Below, piece by piece: positions 53,506-60,485 of a DNA stretch of 64,000 bases. Position numbers and translations under genes: made by a program. Every line of letters starts with the position of its first letter. Within the stretch, counting starts at the first letter, position 1. Below the pieces are notes generated by a model. The model made no database searches, had not been told where the DNA came from, and saw nothing but the letters and a program-made list of their open reading frames with translations. Origin of the DNA: Hungatella effluvii (GTDB taxonomy: Bacteria > Bacillota > Clostridia > Lachnospirales > Lachnospiraceae). The stretch covers positions 1 through 64,000 of the forward strand of contig NZ_QJKD01000024.1 of the NCBI RefSeq assembly GCF_003201875.1, given 5' to 3'.

Positions 53506-54321
53506 ATGAAGTTAATTGCAATTGGAGATAATGTAACGGACTGCTATATGGATGAGGGCGTCTATTTTCCGGGGGGGAATGCCGTCAATGTAGCGGTAAA
53601 CTGTAAAAAAAATGGAGCAGAGCGCGTTAATTATATCGGTGTATTTGGGGATGATGAGCGGGCGGATTACATCAAGGAGTGCCTGACAAAAGAGGGCGTG
53701 ACCTTCGACCGGTCGAGAAAGGTGTACGCCCACACGGCACAGCCGCGGGTATACCTAAAAGACGGAGACCGTGTCTTCGCCGCGGGGCTGCGTGACAGCT
53801 GCCAGCACTTGTTTGCCATGAAAATTGTGCCGGAGGACATGGAGATTATCAAAGAGTATGATATCTGCCATTCCAGCTGTTACTCCAATCTGGAGTATGA
53901 GCTTCCGACGTTAAAGGACATTTGTGAAGTCTCCTTCGATTTCTCCGATAAGCGGGAAGAGGCGTATTTGCAGCGGACGTGTCCGTATCTGACGTACGCA
54001 TTTTTCTCGGGTTCCGACCTGGAGGAGGACGCATGTATCGCCCTGATGAGGAAGGTTCATGAACTGGGGACCAAAATCGTGGGAGTTACGAGAGGCCATA
54101 AGGGAGCCGTCTTCTATGACGGAGAACGGGTCTGGCACCAGGGGATTAAGAAGGTGGACGCCATCGATACCATGGGGGCGGGAGACAGTTTTATCGCGGG
54201 ATTTTTAACCGCGTATGGAGACGGGAAAGGAATGGAGGAGGCACTTGACTATGCCGCCGACCGTTCTGCCGCCACATGCATGATTCGGGGAGGCTTTGGC
54301 TACCCACATAAAATGGAATAA
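53506..54321 (+). CDS. frlD: Fructoselysine/fructosamine 6-kinase (PfkB family)
   Basis: A 271-residue ribokinase-family enzyme that phosphorylates the imported Amadori compound at C6 before FrlB acts. It shows the N-terminal sugar site MDEGVYFPGGNAVNVAVN and the catalytic signature AIDTMGAGDSFIAGFLTA with the base Asp. ATG 53506 follows AAAGGAT and lies five bases after frlM; a longer frame runs back into frlM and is rejected. Last in the operon, before a terminator. Confidence 0.9.
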   Translation: MKLIAIGDNVTDCYMDEGVYFPGGNAVNVAVNCKKNGAERVNYIGVFGDDERADYIKECLTKEGVTFDRSRKVYAHTAQPRVYLKDGDRVFAAGLRDSCQHLFAMKIVPEDMEIIKEYDICHSSCYSNLEYELPTLKDICEVSFDFSDKREEAYLQRTCPYLTYAFFSGSDLEEDACIALMRKVHELGTKIVGVTRGHKGAVFYDGERVWHQGIKKVDAIDTMGAGDSFIAGFLTAYGDGKGMEEALDYAADRSAATCMIRGGFGYPHKME

Positions 54322-54333
54322 AAATGCAGATTA

Positions 54334-54369
54334 AATCCGCTTTCCCGGACTTTCAGGGAAGCGGGTTTT
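54334..54369 (+). terminator. frl operon terminator
   Basis: AATCCGCTTTCCC (54334-54346) pairs with GGGAAGCGGGTT (54356-54367), followed by TTTTC. Confidence 0.78.
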
Positions 54370-54382
54370 CCGGTTAAAAAGG

Positions 54383-54411
54383 TTGCCTTGACCGATTTTG
54401 TGAGATATAAT
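54383..54411 (+). promoter_or_regulatory. Promoter of the GntR regulator gene
   Basis: TTGCCT (54383-54388) and TATAAT (54406-54411) have a 17-bp spacer. The transcript would run through palindromic element copy B before reaching the regulator gene at 54754. Confidence 0.72.
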
Positions 54412-54437
54412 TGTAATTGGGCATCAAGGATGAAGAG

Positions 54438-54724
54438 TTACAGTTCACTCCCCGCCAGGGGCACCGCAGTTCTGTTCGGCCGGGCAGGCTTCCTCAGCCT
54501 TTCCAGTTCCGGTTTCGGGCATAAGAAGTTCTAAACGTGCAGAATTTTTCTAAAAACCAGGAGAAATTCCCAAACTCGCTGCGCTCAGACAAGTGGGAAT
54601 TTCACCTGAACGAAAAATTTTGCGCGTTAAGAACTTCTAATACCCTGCAAAGTCACTGGAAAGGCTGAGGAAGCCTGCCCGGCCGAACAGAACTGCGGTG
54701 CCCCTGGTGGGGAGTGAACTGTAA
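54438..54724. mobile_element. 287-bp palindromic element, copy B
   Basis: Arms of 67 bases at 54438-54504 and 54658-54724 are complementary at 66 positions, the exception being a G/T pair. The ends TTACAGTT/AACTGTAA and the 153-base middle are shared with copy A. About 25 of the 67 arm bases differ from copy A, almost all with compensating change in the other arm. Flanks GGATGAAGAG (54428-54437) and CGATGAAGAA (54725-54734) match at eight of ten positions, a weathered target duplication. It lies between the promoter and start codon of the GntR gene, so it should be transcribed as a long hairpin leader. Confidence 0.85.
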
Positions 54725-54753
54725 CGATGAAGAAGAGGACAGGAGACGCAGAT

Positions 54754-55518
54754 ATGCTAAATCAGAATGCATTGACTCCGTTATATGAGCAGCTTAAGAA
54801 CGCAATTAAAGATGATATACACGCACAGATCTACAGGCCGGGAGACCGGATGCCGAGTGAGGCAGAGCTGGAAGAAAAGTATCAGGTGAGCAGGATTACG
54901 GTTCGCAGAGCGGTGAAGGAGTTATGCGAGGAAGAGATTCTGGTTCGGAAGCAGGGAAAAGGAACATTTGTACTGAGTACCGGAGTGCAGAGCCGGATCG
55001 ACCAGCTGGCCGGATTTCATGATTCCATGGAGAGCCAGGGAAGAACAGTTCGGACCGAGATACTGGAGAAATCCATTATTTTCGTAAAGCCATCCTATGC
55101 GAATGACTTACAGATCTCGGTGGACGATAAGGTGGTGTATTTAAAGCGTGTCATGTATGCGGACGACATCCCCATGATGCTGGATATGTGTTACATTCCG
55201 CTTAAGCGCTTTCCGGGGATTTTTGAGAAAATGGAAGGCAATGTCTCGGTTTTTCAGCTTCTGCGCCAGGAGTATCACACAAAACTGGACCGCTACTACA
55301 AGGTGCTCAAGGTGAGAAAGGCCTCCAGGGAATTCTCTGAACATTTGAAATGCGGATTGGGTGATCCGCTGTTCGATATTTTCAAGATCACCTACAACGA
55401 GGAGGGCGTGGCCCAGCATATTTCCATCAGTATTTTAAAGGGGGAGAATACCTCCTATGTAATTTCTAACAGCGAGAATGACCAGATGACCCATAGTGGG
55501 ATCAGCTGGCGGGTGTAA
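54754..55518 (+). CDS. frlR: GntR/HutC-family regulator of the frl operon
   Basis: A 254-residue regulator with an N-terminal winged helix (PLYEQLKNAIKDDIHAQIYR, MPSEAELEEKYQVSRITVRR) and a C-terminal UTRA effector domain (DDIPMMLDMCYIPLKRF, LGDPLFDIFKITYNEEG). ATG 54754 with AGGAGA eight bases upstream is chosen; ATG 54727 lies at the border of the palindromic element. By analogy with Bacillus FrlR it represses frlB-D, probably through the palindrome at 49170-49183, with a phosphorylated fructosamine as effector. It is followed 12 bases later by the YheO-type gene. Confidence 0.83.
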   Translation: MLNQNALTPLYEQLKNAIKDDIHAQIYRPGDRMPSEAELEEKYQVSRITVRRAVKELCEEEILVRKQGKGTFVLSTGVQSRIDQLAGFHDSMESQGRTVRTEILEKSIIFVKPSYANDLQISVDDKVVYLKRVMYADDIPMMLDMCYIPLKRFPGIFEKMEGNVSVFQLLRQEYHTKLDRYYKVLKVRKASREFSEHLKCGLGDPLFDIFKITYNEEGVAQHISISILKGENTSYVISNSENDQMTHSGISWRV

Positions 55519-55530
55519 AGGAGAAGTCTT

Positions 55531-56193
55531 ATGGCACAGGGGAATGTTGTTTTCACACCGGAGGATCATCTGATCCTTGAATCCTACAAAACCGTGGTGG
55601 AGGGGCTTGCTGAGTATCTGGGAGACGGATACGAGCTTGTACTTCACAGTCTGGAAAATCTGGACAGCTCTGTTATCAAGATTATCAACGGACACTACAC
55701 CGGAAGGACGGAGGGAGCTCCAGTGACGGACCTGGCGCTGACCATGCTGAACCGGATTCAGACGGAAGGGCTGTCCGGCCATATTTCCTACTATACCCAC
55801 AACAAGAAGGGCGAACCGCTGAAATCCTCCACGATTACGATCGAAGGGACAAATGGGAAGGTCATTGGCCTGCTCTGCATTAATTTTTACTTAAACACAT
55901 CGGTCGAGACCTTTTTGTCCGGTTTTCTCCCAAGGGCCGCGGACCACAGCTTTGAAAGCGAAAACTACGCGGACAATCCCCAGGAACTGGTGAACCGTGC
56001 CGTCACCGCGGCCCAGGCCAAAGTGGAGGCGGATCAGTCCATACTTCCATCGCTGAAGAAGCGGGAAGTGATCGCTCAGCTGGAAGAGCAGGGGATCTTC
56101 CAGTTTAAGGAAAGCGTGCCTCTGGTTGCCGATATTCTGGGGCTTTCCAGAAATACAGTCTATCTTCACTTACGGAATTTAAGAAAAAACTGA
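55531..56193 (+). CDS. YheO/DauR-type PAS and helix-turn-helix regulator
   Basis: A 220-residue regulator. Residues 10-125 match the YheO-like PAS domain (ILESYKTVVEGLAEYLGDGY, HSLENLDSSVIKIINGHYTG). The C-terminal helix-turn-helix of the DauR type reads REVIAQLEEQGIFQF, then ADILGLSRNTVYLHLRN. Relatives control D-amino-acid catabolism and often neighbour ridA, as here. AAAGGAG precedes the ATG, and it is probably co-transcribed with the GntR gene. A candidate target is the palindrome in the promoter at 56230-56258. Confidence 0.85.
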   Translation: MAQGNVVFTPEDHLILESYKTVVEGLAEYLGDGYELVLHSLENLDSSVIKIINGHYTGRTEGAPVTDLALTMLNRIQTEGLSGHISYYTHNKKGEPLKSSTITIEGTNGKVIGLLCINFYLNTSVETFLSGFLPRAADHSFESENYADNPQELVNRAVTAAQAKVEADQSILPSLKKREVIAQLEEQGIFQFKESVPLVADILGLSRNTVYLHLRNLRKN

Positions 56194-56229
56194 ATATAAT
56201 TAATAAAAATTATTTTATTGATTTTTGGA

Positions 56230-56258
56230 TTGACTAAAATATATTTTAGTGATATAGT
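56230..56258 (+). promoter_or_regulatory. Promoter with an 18-bp palindromic operator in its spacer
   Basis: TTGACT (56230-56235) and TATAGT (56253-56258) are 17 bp apart. ACTAAAATATATTTTAGT at 56233-56250 is a perfect 18-bp palindrome occupying the spacer, where a bound protein would compete directly with RNA polymerase. Confidence 0.82.
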
Positions 56259-56270
56259 ATTAGTACAGCC

Positions 56271-56307
56271 AAGGGTGGTATTGACGTAACTTTCAATACC
56301 ACCCTTT
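56271..56307 (+). terminator. Terminator-like hairpin at the start of the ridA-aminotransferase transcript
   Basis: AAGGGTGGTATTGA (56271-56284) and TCAATACCACCCTTT (56293-56307) form a near-perfect stem. It lies only a few bases after the expected start site of the preceding promoter, so it may terminate the upstream regulator message, act as a leader attenuator, or both. The T run is short. Confidence 0.65.
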
Positions 56308-56308
56308 C

Positions 56309-56637
56309 GTGCATTTTAGAGGAAAGAATGGATTCGTGTTTACATCGGGGCAGATTCCGCTTGATCAGGCGACCGGAGCGGTGGTGGAAGGGGGGATTAC
56401 AGAGCAGGCCCGCCAGTCCATGAAGAATGTAAAGGCAGTGCTCGAGGCGGCGGGGGCCGACTTAACCACTGTGGCAAAGACCACATGCTTTCTGGCGGAT
56501 ATGGGAGACTTCGCGGCATTTAACGAGGTGTATGCCGACTATTTTACGGGGAATCCGGCGAGAGCTGTGTGGCAGTAAAGGACCTGCCAAAGGGTGTGTT
56601 GTGTGAGGTGGAAGCAGTAGCGATTGTAAAATCATAG
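56309..56637 (+). pseudogene. ridA: Truncated, frameshifted RidA-family gene
   Basis: The remnant reads GFVFTSGQIPLDQATGAVVE and onward, the core of RidA (enamine/imine deaminase), but lacks the first 20-30 residues including the usual APAAIGPYSQA. At about 56562 the frame breaks: the original frame ends ARAVWQ-stop at 56576-56578, whereas one frame over the family C-terminus continues as SCVAVKDLPKGVLCEVEAVA to TAG 56635-56637, consistent with loss of one base. The key Arg in NPAR is just before the break. Truncation at a terminator hairpin and the frameshift both argue it is dead. Confidence 0.85.
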
Positions 56638-56649
56638 GAGGGATATTAC

Positions 56650-57873
56650 ATGGACGTAAAAAGGAGAATGAATGATCGTTTCAAAGACCTGGAGGGCGGA
56701 TTGTTTTCAGCGGTGACTAAGGCCGATGTCGGAGAGGGCGTGGGAAATTTCCTTGCGGCAGGCGGTGCGAACATGGCGTGGGCGGATCCGTTTTATCCGG
56801 ATCCATCGGTACCGGAATCGGCAAAAAAGGCTATGATGGAAGCGTTGGAGAGCGGAACCGTCAGCCATTATGTGATGCCGATCGGGGACCTGGCATTAAG
56901 AAAGGCGCTGGCGGAGAAGATCAGCAGGAGAACGGGACTCCCCATCGATCCGAGCCGTAATGTGATCGTGAGCCCGGGATCGGACAGCGGCCTTCTGTTT
57001 TCCATGATGCCGTTTATCGAGGAAGGGGACGAAATCATGATCCCTGATCCCAGCTATCCCAGCAACTTTTTGAATGCAAAACTTCTGGGCGCGAAGGCGG
57101 TTCCGGTGCCGCTGTATGAGGAGGACGGATACCAGCCCAGAATGGAAGAGTTTGAAAAGAGGCTGACGCCGAAGACGAAGATGGTGCTGATCAGCCATCC
57201 CAACAATCCGACGACGACCGTGTTCCGGAAGGAGAAGCTGGAGGAATTGGCGGCGTTTATTGTTAAGAATGATCTGATTCTGGTATCTGACCAGGCGTTT
57301 GAAGATCATATTTACGATGGAATCGAGTTCGCGGCGCCGTGTACGCTGCCCGGAATGTGGGAGAGGACATTGACGGTCTGTTCCATTTCCAAGGGGCTGG
57401 GACTGTCCGGGTTCCGGATTGGATATATTTACGCGGATGATCATATCATGGATGTGCTTTACGGCGCGGCCGTCAACGTGCTGGGGGCTTCCAATACCCT
57501 GGCCAGCATCGGAGCGGTGGCCGCGGTAAGGGACGAGGCATTTTTAAAGAGCAACTATGAGCGCCTGCTTCGCCGCAGGGACTTAGCGTATGAGATCCTG
57601 TCAGAAATTCCGGGCGTGACGATGAAGCCAAGTGAGAGCGGAATCTTAAGCTGGCTGAACGTGAGCGCGCTGGGTACCAGTGCTGAGGTGGCAGACTACA
57701 TAAGGGATCACGCCAACATCATGGTCAATCAGGGAACGCCGTATGGTGCACAAGGGGAAGGGCACATACGGATTGTAACAGCCTGTTTTGCCAATGATGA
57801 GGAAGCGGCGGGACGTTTCCGTGATATCAAAAGGGCGCTGACGGAACTTGCAAAGGAAAAGGGGATCTGCTAA
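56650..57873 (+). CDS. Class I/II PLP-dependent aminotransferase
   Basis: A 407-residue aspartate-aminotransferase-fold enzyme. PLP contacts include SPGSDSGLLF near residue 110, SHPNNPTTTVF (Asn), DQAFEDHIYDG (Asp), the Schiff-base Lys in SISKGLGLSGFRIGY, and the substrate Arg in EGHIRIVTA. It transfers amino groups to a keto acid in the cytoplasm; the specificity is not evident. TAGGAGGG precedes the ATG. It is followed 15 bases later by a Na+/H+ antiporter-family gene, so the pair may import and transaminate one compound. Confidence 0.88.
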   Translation: MDVKRRMNDRFKDLEGGLFSAVTKADVGEGVGNFLAAGGANMAWADPFYPDPSVPESAKKAMMEALESGTVSHYVMPIGDLALRKALAEKISRRTGLPIDPSRNVIVSPGSDSGLLFSMMPFIEEGDEIMIPDPSYPSNFLNAKLLGAKAVPVPLYEEDGYQPRMEEFEKRLTPKTKMVLISHPNNPTTTVFRKEKLEELAAFIVKNDLILVSDQAFEDHIYDGIEFAAPCTLPGMWERTLTVCSISKGLGLSGFRIGYIYADDHIMDVLYGAAVNVLGASNTLASIGAVAAVRDEAFLKSNYERLLRRRDLAYEILSEIPGVTMKPSESGILSWLNVSALGTSAEVADYIRDHANIMVNQGTPYGAQGEGHIRIVTACFANDEEAAGRFRDIKRALTELAKEKGIC

Positions 57874-57888
57874 AAGGGGGAAGCAGTT

Positions 57889-59301
57889 ATGGGTGAGACA
57901 AATGCAAATACAAAAGAGAACTTGACATTTCGCGGCGGAATTTTTATGTCGCTGGTTCCAGTCGCTATATTTTTTGGTTTCTGTGTCGTTTTATTTGTTA
58001 TTTTCAAGGCATTTAATATGGAAGCGCTGGCCATGGGGGGATTCGTGGCATTGCTGGTCGGCGGAGTGTTCTGCACCAGTTATACGAAATTCTGGGATGC
58101 TGCAATTAAGGGGATCTCTTCGATCACAAGCGTTTCTGTTATCGTTATTTTCTTCGTTATCGGTATGTTCAGCGCGCTAATGAAGGCCAGCGGGCTGTCG
58201 GGCGGTTTCGTGTGGCTGGCCAATACCATAGGTATGAACGGCGGACTGTTCGTGGCGTTTACCTTCTTTGCGACCTGTGTGGTATCGACTGCGACAGGCA
58301 GCTCCATCGGAACCATGTTTACCGCGTTCCCTATTTTCTTCCCGGCGGGAGTTGTGCTGGGCGGCAGCCCCATGTTTATGGCGGGAGCCATTGTATCGGG
58401 GGCGATTTTCGGTGACAATCTGGCGCCGATCAGTGACACGACCATCGCATCGTCATCGACACAGCAGTTTAAGGACGGCCATCCGGCCGATGTAGGCGGT
58501 GTGGTAAGCAGCCGGTTAAAATATTCCGCAGTGGCGGCCTTGATCAGCGTAGTGCTGTTCGCAGTGCTGGGCGGTATGGGCGGAACGTATCAGGGCGGTA
58601 CCATCGAGGCGGCGGCAAGCCCTGTCAGCCTGATCATGCTGATTCCGGTTATTATCATGCTGATCGTGGCGACCAAGAGCCGCAACATCTTCGCGGGAAT
58701 TGGAGTCGGACTTCTGCTGGGATTGATCGTGGGCCTGGCAGCAGGACTGTTCACCTTCCAGGATGTATTTGCCAATGACCCGGCTAATAATGCCGCGGTT
58801 GGCTTCCTGATCAGCGGTGTGCAGGGAATGCTGGGAACCGTGGGTCTGGTTATCGCGGTATTCGGAATCATGGGCGTGCTGACGGAAGCCGGTATGCTGG
58901 ATTATATGGTGGAGGCCATCTTAAACAGCAAGGCGGCTACGACTCCGAGGGGCGCCGAGCTCATCTGTATGCTGGGAATCAGCCTCTGTACCATTATCTT
59001 CGGCGGTGTTACGAGCGCTTCGATCCTGACGTTCGGCCCGGTGCTTAATAAGGTGGGAAGTGCGAAGAATATCCATCCTTACAGAAGAGCAAACCTGCTT
59101 GACGGAACGGCCAACAGTATTCCGGCGATTATTCCGTTCATGAGCGTGTTTGTATTTATCGGAGCGGCTCTGACCGGTTTATCACCGGTGGTTGTGGCCG
59201 GAGGTACGATTTATGCGTTTGCATTGTTTGGAGTGTTCTTATTCGCGGTGATTACCGGATGGGGACGGACGATGGAGACGGAGAGTGGCGGAAAGAAGTA
59301 G
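57889..59301 (+). CDS. NhaC-family Na+/H+ antiporter-like transporter
   Basis: A 470-residue membrane protein with about eleven helices in the Na_H_antiporter (NhaC) pattern: TATGSSIGTMFTAFPIFFPA, GAIFGDNLAPISDTTIASSS, a central loop QQFKDGHPADV, and a later FGGVTSASILTFGPVLN. Family members exchange Na+ for protons or for organic acids (malate/lactate type). Co-transcription with the aminotransferase suggests the organic-substrate option, but this is inference. AAAAGGGGGAAG precedes the ATG. Confidence 0.88.
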   Translation: MGETNANTKENLTFRGGIFMSLVPVAIFFGFCVVLFVIFKAFNMEALAMGGFVALLVGGVFCTSYTKFWDAAIKGISSITSVSVIVIFFVIGMFSALMKASGLSGGFVWLANTIGMNGGLFVAFTFFATCVVSTATGSSIGTMFTAFPIFFPAGVVLGGSPMFMAGAIVSGAIFGDNLAPISDTTIASSSTQQFKDGHPADVGGVVSSRLKYSAVAALISVVLFAVLGGMGGTYQGGTIEAAASPVSLIMLIPVIIMLIVATKSRNIFAGIGVGLLLGLIVGLAAGLFTFQDVFANDPANNAAVGFLISGVQGMLGTVGLVIAVFGIMGVLTEAGMLDYMVEAILNSKAATTPRGAELICMLGISLCTIIFGGVTSASILTFGPVLNKVGSAKNIHPYRRANLLDGTANSIPAIIPFMSVFVFIGAALTGLSPVVVAGGTIYAFALFGVFLFAVITGWGRTMETESGGKK

Positions 59302-59327
59302 AATTGTATTCTTGATAGAGCTGCCAT

Positions 59328-59370
59328 AAGTCCGTAAATACTGGAATATCCCGTATTTACGGACTTTTTT
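59328..59370. terminator. Terminator after the NhaC gene
   Basis: AAGTCCGTAAATAC (59328-59341) and GTATTTACGGACTT (59353-59366) form a perfect 14-bp stem, followed by TTTT. It also serves the convergent hydrolase gene less well. Confidence 0.9.
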
Positions 59371-59384
59371 AACTGGATATATCT

Positions 59385-59918
59385 TTAGAACATTTCTGAA
59401 CCCAACTTGATGTTGGCAAACTTCTGATTTAATGAAGCCATATATGTGCTCTGAATAAGGCTGGCCGGGAGAGTAACGCCATTCCATTCCAAATCTTTAG
59501 TTGCACAGCCATCTGATATCAGTGTAATCTCATAGCCATAATCTTTGGCAGCTCTTATCGTTGTGTCAATACACATATGTGTCATCATTCCACAAACAAC
59601 CAATTCTGTGATCTCATTCTCCACCAGTTTGTTTTGCAAATTTGTTTCATAAAAACTATTTGGCTCATGCTTAACAATAACCGTTTCTATATCCAGTGGT
59701 TTAATATCATGATGAATTTGTACACCATCTGTATTTGGATTAAAAAATGTTCCCTGTAAAGACTCATGACGAATGTAAATAACCGGCAGAATCTGCTTCC
59801 GGAAATTTTCTAATAAATCTTTTATCGTACTCAACGCTGCCTCTGGTTTATACAACGGGCATTTTCCATTAGGAAAATAATCATTTTGCACATCGATAAT
59901 AAGTAATGCTTTTTTCAT
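59385..59918 (-). CDS. Isochorismatase-family cysteine hydrolase
   Basis: A 177-residue cysteine hydrolase (nicotinamidase/isochorismatase fold). The catalytic triad is visible: Asp in LLIIDVQNDYF (residue 9), Lys in VIVKHEPNSFYET, and Cys in CGMMTHMCIDTTIRAA with the cis-peptide bond before it. Metal-binding His residues of nicotinamidase are not evident, so PncA identity is not claimed. It is downstream of and parallel to the HxlR regulator with a 59-base gap, probably its target. Confidence 0.88.
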   Translation of the reverse strand: MKKALLIIDVQNDYFPNGKCPLYKPEAALSTIKDLLENFRKQILPVIYIRHESLQGTFFNPNTDGVQIHHDIKPLDIETVIVKHEPNSFYETNLQNKLVENEITELVVCGMMTHMCIDTTIRAAKDYGYEITLISDGCATKDLEWNGVTLPASLIQSTYMASLNQKFANIKLGSEMF

Positions 59919-59977
59919 AGTCTCATATCCTTTCCTGATTCTAATGAAATGATATCGGATAATAGCTTCTATGTAAA

Positions 59978-60367
59978 TTACTTACTTTTTCGTACGTATG
60001 GCAGGGGTTCATAACAAATTCCTTTTTCATCAAGGATTTCTGTCATACCATGCCCGACCATGTAGTCTATACCAATTTCCTGCATTATTTTAATTGCGGA
60101 CAGCATCTTTTCCCCCTGCCCGGTTAAAAAATATTCCACTTTTAGAGGATATCCATCATACGTTTTTTTATCAATTAATCCAAAGTGTTTCAATTCACGC
60201 AGTTGCTCCAACAGCATTTTTTGGGTAATTCCTGCTATACTGTGATGGAGTTCAGAAAAAGAACATTTTCCATTTCTTAGTTGAAAAATAATGATCGTTT
60301 TCCATTTACCCTTTATCATATCATGAACAAGTTCTAAGGGGCATGTGTAGCTTTCTCTAAGTTTCAT
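59978..60367 (-). CDS. HxlR-family transcriptional regulator
   Basis: A 129-residue winged-helix protein of the HxlR type: CPLELVHDMIKGKWKTIIIF, then FSELHHSIAGITQKMLLEQL and REL..GLIDKKTYDGYPLKVEYFLT, matching the family pattern almost from end to end. HxlR proteins often sense aldehydes, quinones or redox stress through a conserved Cys; Cys9 is in the usual position. TAGGAGATGATG precedes the ATG. It probably regulates itself and the cysteine hydrolase downstream. Confidence 0.92.
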   Translation of the reverse strand: MKLRESYTCPLELVHDMIKGKWKTIIIFQLRNGKCSFSELHHSIAGITQKMLLEQLRELKHFGLIDKKTYDGYPLKVEYFLTGQGEKMLSAIKIMQEIGIDYMVGHGMTEILDEKGICYEPLPYVRKSK

Positions 60368-60413
60368 TTCATCATCTCCTACATGGGATATTTTACATTA
60401 ATAGGTCTATCTT

Positions 60414-60458
60414 AAAAAAACAGGATATGGACTGACTATATTCCATACCCTGTTTTTT
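60414..60458 (-). terminator. Terminator of the GGDEF/EAL gene
   Basis: AAAAAACAGG-ATATGGA and TCCATA-CCCTGTTTTTT form a stem with one mismatch. On the minus strand it ends in seven T, about 28 bases after the stop of the GGDEF/EAL gene. Confidence 0.85.
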
Positions 60459-60485
60459 CGCTTTTTTCTGTTATAGGATAATCTC

